NCBI GenBank assembly: GCA_025024175.1
Contig: QCXZ01000003.1
Location: forward strand, 18,744,392 to 18,808,391
From: Rhyzopertha dominica
Lineage: Eukaryota > Arthropoda > Insecta > Coleoptera > Bostrichidae
Reading direction: 5' to 3'
DNA length: 64,000 nt
Position 1 is the first letter of the stretch, and the number at the start of each line of letters is the position of its first letter. The notes beneath the pieces are model-generated. The model made no database searches, was not told the origin of the DNA, and worked only from the letters and a program-made list of their open reading frames with translations. Both the position numbers and the translations under genes were made by a program. This document shows positions 10,749 through 22,479 of the stretch, one piece after another.

Positions 10749-12052
10749 TAGGATTTTCCAATAGGGACGGGTCGATGTTGACAGGCTGTTACGTCTATGT
10801 TGTTATAGCGACCGCTGTCAAATATGTTGTTTGTTATTCAGTCACAGATGCCAAATCATCATGTCAAGTTACACGATTGAGCAACATGTCCAAATGATAA
10901 AACTCTATTATCAAAATGAGTATTCATTAGTGAAAACTTTGCGAGCGTTGCTTCCATTTTATGGCAGACGCGGTGGCCCTTCAAAGTCGACTGTTCAACG
11001 TTTGATGGCCAAATTTGAGATGACCGGTTCCATAAACGATCAACCAGCACCCTTACGTACAAGGAACGCCAGATCGGTCGAAAACATTGCCGCTGTCAGT
11101 GAAAGTGTACACGAGAACCCGAGGCAGTCAATTCCTCGTCGTGCACAAGAACTCGGCCTTTCGCAGACTTCAACTTGGCGAATTTTGTGTCGGGATTTGG
11201 GTCTGTACCCGTACAAGATCCAACTGACCCAAGAGCTCAAAGTTAACGATCACAGACAAAGCCGTTTGTTTGCTAATTGGGCTTTGGGCCGTTTGGAAGA
11301 GGATTCTAACTTTTGGCGAAAAATCATTTTTAGCGACGAGGCGCATTTTTGGCTGAATGGCTATGTTAACAAGCAAAATTGTCGTATATGGAGCGACGCT
11401 AACCCACACGAAGTTCAACAGATGACAATGCATCCACAAAAAGTGACTGTTTGGTGCGGATTTTAGGCTGGCGGCGTCATTGATCCGTACTTTTTTTAAA
11501 GCAACGTTGGTGAGGCAACCACAGTCACCTCGGCGCTCTACAGGTCAATGCTAACAAATTTCTTTTGGCCTGAATTAAACAATATGGACGTGGATGACAT
11601 GTGGTTTCAGCAGGACAGCACTACTTGCCACACTGCGAACGCCACGATAGACATGCTGCATGATCGATTTGAGGGTATGGTTATCTCTCGTAGAGGTGAC
11701 GTGAATAGCCCACCAAGATCGTGTGATTTGACCCTGCTAGACTTTTTCTTGCGGAGTTTCCTTAAGTCTCATGTCTTTACCAATAAGCCGCAATTCACTG
11801 ATGCCCTCAAGATCAACATAACTCATGCCATTGCTCAAATTCAGCCGGATCTATGCGGCAGAGTAATTGAAAATTGAACCTCTAGGGTTGGTGCCACCGT
11901 GAGAAGCCGCGGCGGACATATGAATGATGTTACATTTCATACATAATGGCATACATGGGCCTTTCAAATAAAAAAATAATTTCATTAATACCTCACACAC
12001 AGCTAGTTTTATTTCATTTCAACGTCGGCCCGTCTCTATTGGAAAACCCTAT
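10749..12052 (+). mobile_element. Tc1/mariner-superfamily element, DD41D type, defective
   Basis: The terminal inverted repeats are about 31 bp (left GGATTTTCCAATAGGGACGG, right the near complement CCGTCTCTATTGGAAAACCC), with TA at each end. The single transposase gene lies between them. Confidence 0.88.
10861..11941 (+). pseudogene. DD41D mariner-like transposase with two in-frame stops
   Basis: The N-terminal helix-turn-helix region starts MSSYTIEQHVQMIKLYY. The first catalytic Asp is in FSDEAHFWLNG, the second in WFQQDS. The third, in LTLLDFFL, lies 41 residues after the second, giving DD41D. A TAG at 11464 and a TAA at 11498 interrupt one otherwise continuous frame. An ordinary transposase would catalyse cut-and-paste at TA. 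This copy cannot make a full protein. Confidence 0.87.
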
Positions 12053-12079
12053 ATATATTTTTTTTCAAAAATTTTAGTG

Positions 12080-13420
12080 TATCAATTTTATTTCCAAAGT
12101 TTTTTTTTGTATTTAGCGACTGCATTTTGAATAGCCAATTCTTTCTTCTCCTTCATTAACGATAGTTGCGATTTAGATAATATTTCAGGTTTATATTGAA
12201 TTTGTTTAGCGATAAACAACAATTCACCACATTGTTGCCCCTGGTCACTGCAGTCAGTCTCAGAAAATTACATTTTGGTGTAATAAACTAAAAAAAAAGT
12301 ATTGACAGAAACAACACACTTCGCTTCAAACAGGTCTCGACCTGTAATTTGACAATCGTTAACTTTATATCTTGAAGCATTTGCTTGTATAAGTATAAAG
12401 TACAAGATCATTACTCAGAGCATTTGCTTATACTCTTACCTTTTGCTTATGAGCATTTGCTTGTTTTTATTCATACTGCCCAATGCTCATTTTTAAAATG
12501 CAAACTTTTTACCGATGGTGTGTTCACCGACAGGTTTCGGCATTTCAGGCTTAAGTATATTACTTTCTTCCGATTGCGGTTCACGGAAGGCGTTCCATAT
12601 TTGTTTCAAATCATTACTTTCAGCATTCAACGGTCTATTTGTATTCATTTTTTCGCCATTAGCATTTAATCCGTTTTGACAGAGCAATTAGCAATTCAAT
12701 TTGCTTCTCTAAGATTATAACCTTTTTGCAGATGTCCTTTAATACATTAAATGCTTCGTCATCAAACTCCTTATAACTGCATCTTCCGGATTTAGAGGTT
12801 TGGCCGAGTCAAAGGTTATGAAAATTTGCATCTAGTTCTCACTTTTCTGTCTTTAATTTAGCCGCGAATATATCTAGCGAATTTTGAATTTGCTTAGGTA
12901 TAGCGGACAGACACTGTCGTCGTGGTGTAGCGGTGTTTTATAAGCGAGCATCAATTTCGCGTCTTCTTTATTTAAGGCTGCATATATCAAATCCTTTACG
13001 ATATCATCCCTCATCCATCGGAACGTCTTAATTGAGAACCAGAAATCCATATTTATCTTTCCAGCACTCTGAGCATATTTCTCTGAATTGTTTTAGTCAC
13101 ATCCGTTGTGAGATGACCTTCGTAGATACGTTTAATATTTAAAAAAAATCACAGATGTGCACTATGAGCAATTTGGCGTTTTCTCTATTTTAGATGTTTT
13201 GGAATATGTGTATACGACCGACTCAAATAAAAATTGTCAACATTTCTATGCTGTCCCATGCAAAGTATTCCCTCATATGCTGCTGTTTCATAAAAAATTA
13301 AAATAGGGTTTGGTTTGGCTTCGTCTTGTGGTATAACTTCATAGTGCTCTGAAAACGTGTAGAATCCAGTGCCTTTCATTCCGGAAAGAAAGTTGCGAAG
13401 GTAATTTGTCCTCAAAATAC
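12080..13420 (-). pseudogene. Polinton/Maverick-type packaging ATPase fossil
   Basis: Minus-strand reading from 13415 gives a frame with the landmarks of the FtsK/HerA-like packaging ATPase of Polinton/Maverick elements: a GTGFYTF segment, an EAKPNPILIF strand (Walker-B-like region, with the usual acidic DD replaced by YE in this copy), then GQHRNVDNFYLSRSYTHIPK. After a stop near 13187 the homologous C-terminal part continues in broken frames (RENAKLLIVHICD, then KYGFLV and YRKGFD) to about 12950. Further down, about 12270-12100, an open charged stretch (AKQIQYKPEILSKSQLS) may be another Polinton-associated gene. No terminal repeats, capsid or polymerase gene were seen. Assignment is from motif order only. 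Confidence 0.62.
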
Positions 13421-13656
13421 GCCTTTGAGTAGTAAATGTTTTAAAATTTTAACCCGTTGGGATGTTCCAATAAATTTATCAGTACGCGCAATTTTTCTTG
13501 CCTGGAAAACGCATTTTGGCAAGTGACTAAAGAATACATAAGAGCATATATTTGAAAAATATTGAGCGTAAAGCAAACCACGCGTGTGTACAACAATGTT
13601 CTCTGTGCGAATGCGAAATAACCTCACTGTATATTATAACCAATTTCCTTTTTTAG

Positions 13657-14999
13657 TCTGTCTGGGGGCGTTAGCTGCTGGTGCTGTATTAGGATGGACC
13701 TCCAACATAAGTGTAGAATTGCAGAAAAGAGAATTCAACGATATTGCGATAGACAACACGAGCTTGGGATGGATAGGCTCTTTCACGACTTTAGGTGCCA
13801 TGCTGATGTGTTTTCCAATTGGTTATATATGTGATCTCATCGGTCGCAAGCTAGCAATGTTACTTCTTGTGATACCATTTACGGTAGGATACCTCATAAT
13901 CATTTTTGCCAGCACCGTGGAAATGATTTACATCGGCCGATTCATAATTGGTATGGCAGGTGGAGCTTTTTGTGTCTCCGCTCCTCTATATACCAGTGAA
14001 ATTGCCCAAAAGGAAATACGAGGTGCTTTGGGTAGCTACTTTCAACTACTGCTCACTGTGGGTATTTTACTTGCCTACGTGGTTGCAAAATTTACAAGTA
14101 TCCTAGTTTACACCATCATATGTGCTCTAATTCCGTTAGTGTTTGGGGTAGTATTTTTTATACAACCGGAAACTCCCGTATATCTGTTGAAAGTGAATAA
14201 AGAAGAAGAAGCACGACAAGCGTTGCAGAGATTTAGAGGAAAAAATTACAATGTGGACCATGAACTGAAAGATTTGAAGAGCAATCTCGAAAATGACCAA
14301 AACACACAAGTTTCATTTTTGGAATCACTCAAGAAAAGAGCAGCTAAAAAAGCATTTCTAATATCGTTCGGGCTTATGTTTTTTCAGCAAATGAGCGGTG
14401 CAAATGCTGTGATATTCTATACAGGAGAGATATTTGAATCCGCTGGTGTAGAATTAGACTCTAAAGATGCAACGATCATTGTAGGAGTTATGCAAGTATT
14501 GGCTACTTTTGTCTCATCACTAATAATTGATAAACTTGGGAGAAAAGTTTTACTTTTATTATCAGATTTTATAATGGCCGTATCAACTATACTACTAGCA
14601 GTATTTTTTACTTTGAAAGACAGAAACCTTACTGATGAACAAACACTGAAGAATATTGGTTTCTTACCTGTACTGGCTCTTTGTCTCTTTATAGTAGTGT
14701 ACTCTCTAGGATTCGGCCCTATCCCTTGGATGATATCTTCCGAAGTATTCCCCCCAGAAATCAAAAGTATTGCTAGTTCTGCAGCTGGCACATTCAATTG
14801 GCTCTTAGCATTTATTGTTACAAAATTTTATCTTGATATCAAAAACGCTCTCGGTGGTGACACAACTTTCTACATATTTTCTGTACTATCACTGTTAGGA
14901 ACAGCGTTCGTATTTTTAGTAGTGCTAGAAACTAAAGGCAAGACTTTAGAAGAAATACAGATAGAGTTAAGTGGTGATACTGCAGGGTCTTCAAAATAA
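13657..14999 (+). CDS. Tret1-like sugar transporter A, main exon
   Basis: With exon 3868-3958 this gives a protein of 477 residues, normal for facilitated trehalose transporter (Tret1-like) proteins of the MFS sugar porter family (12 transmembrane helices, plasma membrane). Visible landmarks: GWTS at the end of TM1, the DLIGRK loop motif, GRFIIGMAGGAFCVSAPLYTSEIA (TM4-5), PETPVYLL before the central loop, QQMSGANAVIFYTGEIF in TM7, DKLGRK, GFGPIPWMISSEVFP in TM10 and the terminal ETKGKTLEEIQ. The acceptor is TTCCTTTTTTAG at 13655-13656, phase 1. The exon is intact. A paralogue lies 10 kb downstream in the same orientation. Substrate (trehalose, glucose or other) cannot be told from the sequence. 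Confidence 0.95.
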
Positions 15000-15194
15000 C
15001 GCATAAATAATACAAAGTAGCCAATAATTTCGCAACTACTTTGTAAGGTTTTCCATTGCACTTGAAGATGCAAATGTATATGCGTGTGTGATTTTTATCT
15101 TATACTCCGCTATTTATTAATGAATGAATGTCTTTTTCTATACATTGTATGTTTATGTTATGATTACAAAACAGCTTGTAAGTACTTACTAAGT

Positions 15195-15200
15195 AATAAA
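15195..15200 (+). terminator. Possible polyadenylation signal of transporter A
   Basis: AATAAA about 195 bases after the stop codon. Confidence 0.4.
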
Positions 15201-15608
15201 TAGCAAATTATATTAATGAAAATGGCTTAAATAACCGCAGTATTTGATATTAACGTATAACTTTGTATAAATGACTTACTATGTCTGCAACAAAATCATT
15301 ATTTCGGACAGGTTGAACTTACCCTCATACCATAAATACAGTTTACCTCGCCACATGTAATAAAAAAATTACTATATTGGTAATGCCAATGCAATTGTTA
15401 TTTTTGACAAATATCCCGAAAGCGAAATTAAGAAAAATACCATTTTACTTTGATCGACCCGGAATACTGCATCATTTTTCATCTAACAAACGTCATTGAA
15501 TTGTTATAAAGAAACATTCTGCAATTGTAATACACCGGTACCTAGTGAGGCAAGTCATAGAAGATACTGATGCATTAATAAAGGCGTGAAGCACAGGTTT
15601 TGTATTAT

Positions 15609-15635
15609 CGTTGTCTGAATAATATTCAGACAACG
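15609..15635. repeat. Perfect 27-nt palindrome, motif recurs at 29403
   Basis: CGTTGTCTGAATA mirrored around the centre. A near-identical palindrome is at about 29403-29429 and a half-matching one near 40101-40117. Confidence 0.6.
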
Positions 15636-18283
15636 GTATTATTAACAGTATGTCAGTAACTTCTGTACATTCTGCATAGTATTTCTAACCTTAGCTTACA
15701 ATAAGTAATTCAGGAAATTGAGATGGTACTAATTTGAAAATACTTCAACTGTGGAGTGGAGTTGAACGAAAATATTTTCGTATTTACCACTTCCGGTCAT
15801 ACCGGAAGTAGATGTTAACTCCATTATTTTAAATGGCAGGCAGTAGTTTTTTTATATATTTTCATACCTTAATTAATTCAATAATTATTTTGTATAAAAG
15901 TGTATTCCTATTTGATCCAAAGATATCTTCGTTTTGGTGAAAAATATGAAGTTCGCAGACAACTATTCTTAAAGAGTTATCAGCATTTTTGCCAGAGAAA
16001 GTGCTTATAATACGATTTCTAAAAAATATTACAATTTTTGTCACAATATATAAAAAATGTTTAAAAACTATTGCACAGTTTTACTAAACTTTTATTTATT
16101 TATTAGTATAAGGTTATTTTTAGTTAAAACCAGTACCTCCTAGTTTTGAAAGTTTCTAACCATCAACTGCTTATGTACTTGGTTGGTACCCAATACAGTG
16201 GACCGTGGTAAACAACAGTAGGTAGTTGTTGACAAGGTTATTTTTTAATGCTTATGACGATAAGCCAACTTATTAGGTAGGTATGTGTTTAGTGTGCTAT
16301 TAAATTGTATATATTTATACATATTATTTCTCTGGTCATAAGCAGTCGCGCTACCCACTGCGCCACCGAGGCCGGCATTGATACTTATGTTACTTATGTC
16401 AAAACTGTTTTATCTAAAAAGACTGGTATAATACTTTGCAAAATTTTCCGTCTAAGACTTTTAACGGCGACTTGTTTTAATTTATTGATTATTTACATGT
16501 AGTGTAAAAAAAACCAATAAGCAGAACGTGCAGGATACTTTAAGAAAGATATCCTAAAACGAAAACGAACAATATATATTCTAAGGAGTCTTTCACATAA
16601 GTGTAGTATCTATGCGCAATTTTGGCCTAAAAACTAAAAACTTTTAGTTATAGTGCTAAAGTATATTTAAAGATATTATACGCATCTGTCCATAAAATTT
16701 TAAGCACTTATACCTGGAAACCATTTTGTTACCAATAGGTTCAACATTTACATCATGGAGACTCACAAAGAAAAATGGATACATTATCCAAACTTGTTGT
16801 TTTGGGAAAGCAAGAAACTAATAATTTTGTCAAGAATATTATGTCGATAGGCAGGGCAAAATAACCAAAAACGGTTTATTAAATCGCCATAACAGCTTAT
16901 TTGTGGTCTCCAGAAAATAACATTTAATTAGACATTAAACACATATTCAAAATTCTATTTATGGATATATATAAGCGAAGAAATGACACGAATATGTTTC
17001 TGAAACAAATTAATTCGTGGCGAAAAAATGTTTTAAAATAAAAATGGTGCATCTCTCAAGAATTGTTAATTCATATTTTCTTGTCATACACTGTTCTGAT
17101 ATCGTCTTGAATTAAATCGTTTGAGATGTCGTAAAATATCAGTCACTATCAAAATGTATTACTATATATTTCTAATGAAATAATGTGTTACGAAGATGAA
17201 AAAATAAAACATGGGATCCTGAATTTCGTTAACCGAAAATAGTATAACAATTTAATGCACGTATTTAAAATGTTTAATATCACATTAAAAAGTAAAACGG
17301 CGTGCCATAAATATGTTTTTTGGTTAATTTCAAGTACTATTTATTAACACTAACAAAACTTAGAATGAGAAAATAATTTGGTCCTGAAACAATACCTAGA
17401 AGTGTAATGTATTAAGCAGCTCGTTTAATTAAAGAGCATTATGGATCAACTCGTCAAACACCCCCAATCGGCATTTTTCTGGTCATTTAACTCTAAGGAT
17501 TTGTATCTATAGTTTTACATAATTTAAACCCAACATTTGTTATTGCCTTCAAGCTGCTAAAATCCTTTCATGTGTCGTCCTGCTAACTTAGAATCGAAAT
17601 ACAAAACAAATTGTAAAAATTTTACGGATTATTCTTGACCACTGAAATCTGCGGACATTAGCAATTTAAAACAGTATAAATTATTACAAATCTAAGTATT
17701 GCCTTATGATCAATTAATATTTCTGGAAATGTAAGTTATACTTCGTTGATACTCCTACGGCAACTTTCTTCTTTGTGGTATAAAAAAATATTGTTTTTGG
17801 TGTTTTGAATTATACATGGATGGTTTAAATTTACAAAGTAGGTACTTAATGTCGCGTATAAAACTGACTTATAATTCCTGTGGCGGGTTGGCTAAGTATA
17901 CATAAATATTTTTAACAACTCTAATAACCCCTAGAAACAATTAAAACAATACATTATATCCTTATGGGGAAAAGCTCTGCCTGTTCTACAGAATACAGAC
18001 ATAGAATTTGAAGGTATAGGCCATTGGAATGCCTCATTGAAGGGGTTGGTGGTTGGAAAAATCTGATCAGGTGATAACAAATAATAGCACTTGGAACGAA
18101 AAAAAAATATTGAAAGCTGCATGTATAAATCAAAATTAAAAATAAAACTTCCTATCCTGCAAATAGCTGCTGCTTTTGCGGTTATTGCCGCCCTGCTGAT
18201 TGGCTGCCGTCAGGCGCTGACAAGGGGCGTACAGAATGCCAACCTGTTGCTAACTGTTATATCATAGGTCTCATACTCGTAAC

Positions 18284-18692
18284 CACTGATCTCTAAATAA
18301 CTGGATGTCGCTTACATACCAAAATGCATGTAAATTATTTGTGATAGATTTAAGCCACTTTAGCGCCTAGCCGCTGGTCCTTGTACTAAAATTTTGACAA
18401 AGGTTCGCTTCTGGGGTAAATATAACGTTAATGATTGACGGTTAAAATCGTGAACTCATCATCTGTCTGCAGATTTCCAAAAGATGATTGTTGTAGTGTT
18501 TGACTAAGAAACATGTACCGTACAAACTGGATGTTAACGTTTACTCATAACCATATTATATAGTTAAGGATCTAACCTAAAATTTGAACGCGCCGTTAAA
18601 TTGATAGTACGAGTCTACGAGTACCAGCGGCATGGTGGCTAATTATCACAGTTTTGAATGACATGCGACATCCAGTTATTTAGAGATCAGTG
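18284..18692. mobile_element. Non-autonomous hAT-type element (409 bp)
   Basis: Perfect 28-bp terminal inverted repeats (CACTGATCTCTAAATAACTG... and its complement) flanked by the 8-bp direct repeat CTCGTAAC at 18276-18283 and 18693-18700. An 8-bp duplication is the hAT hallmark. No ORF inside. Confidence 0.82.
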
Positions 18693-18700
18693 CTCGTAAC

Positions 18701-19610
18701 TAGGGCTGGGCAAAGTATTGATACCTTTGGGGGTATCGAGTATCGATACCACATTCAAATGCATCGAAGTATCAAAAGTATCGAAAGTATTCAAAAGTAT
18801 CGAAGTATCGACAGTATTCAAAAGTATCGATAGTATTCAAAGGGTATCCAGGTATCGAAAGTATTCAAAAGTATCAAAGTATCGAAAGTATTCAAAAGTA
18901 TCAAAGTATTCAAAAGTATCGAAGTATCGAAAGTATTCGAAAGTATCGAAGTCCAAAAGTATTAAAAAGTATCGAAATATCGACAGTATTCTATATTATC
19001 TGAAGTATCAAAAGTATCGAAGTCCCAAAGTATTCAAAAGTATCGAAGTATCGAAAGAGTTTAAAAGAATCGAAGTATCGAACGTATTGAAAAGTATCGA
19101 AGTCCGAAAGTATTGAAATGAAAAGTATCGAAGTATCGATACTATTCAAAATTATATGAAGTACTGAAAGTATAAAATATATTGCAAATATCGAAGCATT
19201 GATCTGGCTTGGACAGAGTATCGATACTTACTCAAAGTATATATATAGTGAAGCAACTTTGATACCTTAGATACATTCGATATTTTCGATACTTTGATAC
19301 TTTTAATACTTCGATACCTTCGATACTTCTATACTTTTGATACTTCGATACCTTCAATACTTCGATACTTTAGATACATTAGATACTTTCGATACTTTTG
19401 ATATTTCGATACTTTTGAGTAGTATCGATACTGCACTGATATCGAATATCGATACTTGTCTAATGTTATCGGCCAGCCCTTTTCGATACTTTCGGTACTT
19501 CGATACTTTGATACTTTCGATACTTTTGATACTTCGATACTTTTGAGTAGTATCGCTACTGCACCGGTATCGAATATCGATACCTGTCTAAATGGTATCG
19601 CCCAGCCCTA
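18701..19610. mobile_element. hAT-type foldback element built of GTATCGA-like repeats (910 bp)
   Basis: Ends TAGGGCTGGGC and GCCCAGCCCTA are terminal inverted repeats, flanked by CTCGTAAC at 18693-18700 and 19611-19618 (8-bp target duplication). The interior is almost entirely short repeats. The left arm (about 18725-19190) is GTATCGAA and AAAGTATTC units on the plus strand. The right arm (about 19255-19600) has the complementary units (TTCGATAC), so the whole element can fold back. TATCGATA occurs seven times by eye. Any long open frame here is only the repeat read through. Confidence 0.85.
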
Positions 19611-19785
19611 CTCGTAACTGGTATGCAATCTAAAGTCCATGCGGTTACCAGGAAAGCGGTAACCACTACTGTGCCTTGTGCACTTTGCTATTATTATTCG
19701 TACTTTCAACAAACTGTTACCAGTGCCTGTTACCCGTAACATGTTACTGAGCGGTGATGCGAACGCAAAAATTTTATGTTTGTGT

Positions 19786-19885
19786 TGTAACGGCAAACTT
19801 TGTATTATAACGCAAAATATTATGTTATAAAGCAAAATTTCGTGTTATAACATAAAATTTTGTGATATAACGCAAAATTTTAGGA
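19786..19885. repeat. Tandem repeat, 20-bp period, five copies
   Basis: Units of the form TATAACGCAAAATTTTGTGT, the first diverged (TGTAACGGCAAACTTTGTAT) and the others differing by a few bases each. Confidence 0.8.
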
Positions 19886-22060
19886 AACAAAATAAAGAAA
19901 TCGCTGTGTCTTACCCGCCTTCGTAGAAAACGTTTAATGGCACTTTAATTTTACATAAAGAACTACCTATTTCGTTTTCCAAGAGTTTATACCTATACTA
20001 CAGAATAAGCTCAGTTTTCATTAAAATTGTTGCCAACTATCAGTGTTTACATTCGTGGAAGCTTCTTTCCGTTAATTTCCCCGTTACAAAGGTGAATTTA
20101 CAAATTTTGGTACGTGCTTAATATGCTCAAGCCGGCGTAGTCCACAAAGAAGGTTAAAGTTATCTTCGAACACCTGACAGATTCTGTATATTCCATACGG
20201 CAGTATCATACATAATTTAGCAATACCTTTAGGGAAACCGGTAAAGATATTAGAAGAACTGGACAAGGAAGTCTTCTAAGGCTATCAAAGACAACAATTT
20301 GTAACAACATGAATGTTGCATTCACACTTTCAAAACGCACAAGCATTAAGCTTGGAAACCATTTGAAGACAGAAAACATCATTTGTGTTGGTGTAATATG
20401 AATTCTGGATGAAAATTGTAAAATGCACTTACCTATAAATTTTACTTCATTTACAATTTCGTAAATAAAACTGTTTTAGATGTAGGCCAGTAATTAACGA
20501 GCTAAATGTATGAGAGGTAGGAAGTACCCAGAGCTGGCCCATATCATTACCGGTCTGGTCAGATCATTGCAGCAGTCCAGCTGCAATTTCATATTCATAT
20601 TTTTTTTTAGTTTTTTCAAGTTTTTTGTATTTCTTATCTTGAAATAAATTTTCTTTCAATCAGGATTCATTATTTATTCAATAACAATGAAGTCAATGTT
20701 AGTTAAAAAAAATTGTATTACCATATACCATAATTTTCAATAACAGTATATAATACCATTTAGGTGTCTGGAGTCGGTTGTTTACATGTTCAAGTGAAGC
20801 CAACAGAACAGTCACATTCTAAGGTGGAACTGGAGGAAAACAGAAACGTGCAGTTGACCAGAGCAATACTCAATGCATCGTGCGATTGCCCGTCTTCACG
20901 CGCATTAGATGGTCCACTGTACTACTGGTGTCTAGAATGTTCTGTATGTGTTGTGTAGTGTGGTGTAAATTTTTGGTTAAAAAGAGCTTATTGCGAGCTG
21001 TTTAAGGACAAGTCGTATAAAAAATTAATCCAGGCAATGGTGTGGATGTGTCAAGTATGCAAAAAGGTGGGCTGTAAGGAGAAAACCGTATCATTTCACC
21101 GTTAAGCATTGTTTAGGTTATTTATGTTTATATTTGTTGTCATAGGCGTCGTTTGATAAATTTAGCGAAATTAGTTACCTACTTTATAGAGGAATACTTT
21201 TATAAAATGTAATGAAGTTGATAGTGAAGGATTAATACATATGGAAAATGATTACTGTTAGTGGTAGACGTTTTAAAAATAAATATTTGTAGGTAGAAGG
21301 AGAGCCGATTTTTTCGGAGTAAGTACTTCAGTGATGCCTGATGCGGATTTTGATTTTATGTATTTCTTTTTATTTGACAATAAATTTCATTTTCGCAGTT
21401 TCTGAATTTTTTCCTTAAATTTCTATGTGAAAAATGTCGAGTGTTTTCTCGTTAAGAGTTGATTAATGAATACTAATGCTAGAACTGTGTTGATGCTTTC
21501 ATTTTGCCAAAACTTTTTTTCCCGCTTGTAACGAAATTAAATTGGTGTTTGTTGTACAAACAGATGTTTCTTTGCTTTAACTGAAAGATTGTTCGAAATA
21601 TTATTGATGTACGCTCCGCTTTTGTTTATAGTTGGAAGTTAAATTATCTTACTGTTGACCCTTTTATAACAGTACGGCAATATACTTGGACTGTATCTCC
21701 CCTCGTACCCGCGCTCCCCTCACCTGCATTGGTCTTGGCGTCGTTCCAACCGTATTTAAGAATGAGATGTCGTGTCCATTTAATAATATGTCAATGTATA
21801 ACACCATAATTTGTTTCGAGATAGATGGCAACACTGTGTCGGGCTATCACACTACTACAGAAAACAGCTGTTCCAAGTGTCATAATAATGGGACATTTAC
21901 TTCTCTTTCTCGGGTTTTTGTGCATGTTTTAGCACCATTGATAACGAACTAAAATGTCATTAACCATTCCCAGTGACAACAAAGAGACTGATAGCAACAG
22001 GGGTATACATTTTTGAACTGGTTTTTAACTAACATATTATAATTAAATCATACTAAGAAT
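19886..22060. other. Intergenic DNA upstream of transporter B
   Basis: No gene is supported. A short open frame at 20764-20958, preceded by an acceptor-like TTTAG, is less AT-rich than its surroundings and has a Cys-containing segment (NASCDCPSS). I do not recognise it and cannot call it an exon. The promoter of transporter B should lie in the last kilobase. Confidence 0.5.
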
Positions 22061-22144
22061 ATGGATCAAGACAGAATTTTCTTGCTTGGAGATCAAGCTA
22101 ATTCTGGAAATTCAAGAGAAAATCGAACATATGATACCTTAGTA
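22061..22144 (+). CDS. Tret1-like sugar transporter B, coding exon 1
   Basis: ATG at 22061, 28 codons, hydrophilic (MDQDRIFLLGDQANSG...). Donor GTAAGT at 22145, phase 0. A 57-nt intron follows. Paralogue A has no counterpart to this exon. It is assigned because it splices in frame to 22202-22283, which in turn ends with the family signature. Confidence 0.75.
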
Positions 22145-22201
22145 GTAAGTTTTAAATATACCTATGTGTAGAGCTATTTGTATTAACACAATGTATTGCA
22201 G

Positions 22202-22283
22202 GGTGGAGATGCAAACTCTGAAAACATTCAGTCATCAGGGTCTTGTAATAGTTACATTTTTCAATATATTGCTGCTCTCTCAG
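22202..22283 (+). CDS. Tret1-like sugar transporter B, coding exon 2
   Basis: Acceptor ATTGCAG at 22201. It encodes a Ser/Asn-rich stretch ending FQYIAALS, the same signature that closes exon 3868-3958 of transporter A. Donor GTAAGA at 22284, phase 1, the same phase and place as in A. The intron to 25119 is 2.8 kb and carries a LINE fragment. Confidence 0.88.
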
Positions 22284-22479
22284 GTAAGACTGTTTATAGT
22301 TATTTTTAATTCGTATGATTACCGTTCATTAAAAAATTAATTCAGAAACTAATAATTGAAGAGTGGAATAAGATAAGTCTGCAAAGTGCCAAAAGTTAGT
22401 TGGAAACTAATTACTAATATCTGTAAATGGTAAAAATTATGCAAAAATTGTACAGTTGAAATTACTAAGTAACTGACTG
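22284..22479 (+). other. Start of transporter B intron 2
   Basis: AT-rich intron sequence, nothing recognised. Confidence 0.5.

Larger units (their letters stand above)
15000..18283. other. Intergenic DNA between transporter A and the hAT cluster
   Basis: AT-rich with no gene recognised. It holds a perfect 27-nt palindrome at 15609-15635 (half-site CGTTGTCTGAATA) and a hairpin at 15789-15809 (ACTTCCGGT/ACCGGAAGT). A short GC-richer block at 18165-18245 has no recognisable product. Confidence 0.6.

Noticed and set aside
13584..13656. Start of transporter A at 13584
   Set aside because: This stretch lies in the intron. The acceptor at 13655-13656 joins the upstream exon 3868-3958 in frame and restores the family N-terminus.
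18718..19116. 132-codon open frame of repeated K-V-S-K-Y-R residues, and its mirror at 19337-19546
   Set aside because: It is the GTATCGA-type repeat read in frame inside the hAT foldback element. There is no gene structure and no composition typical of a protein.
18725..19190. CRISPR-like array
   Set aside because: The repeats are contiguous and diverged without unique spacers, and the host is a eukaryote.
20764..20958. 64-codon frame with an NASCDCPSS segment, considered as a SWIM-type zinc finger exon
   Set aside because: The C-x-C...C-x-H pattern is not completed, and no neighbouring exon was found.
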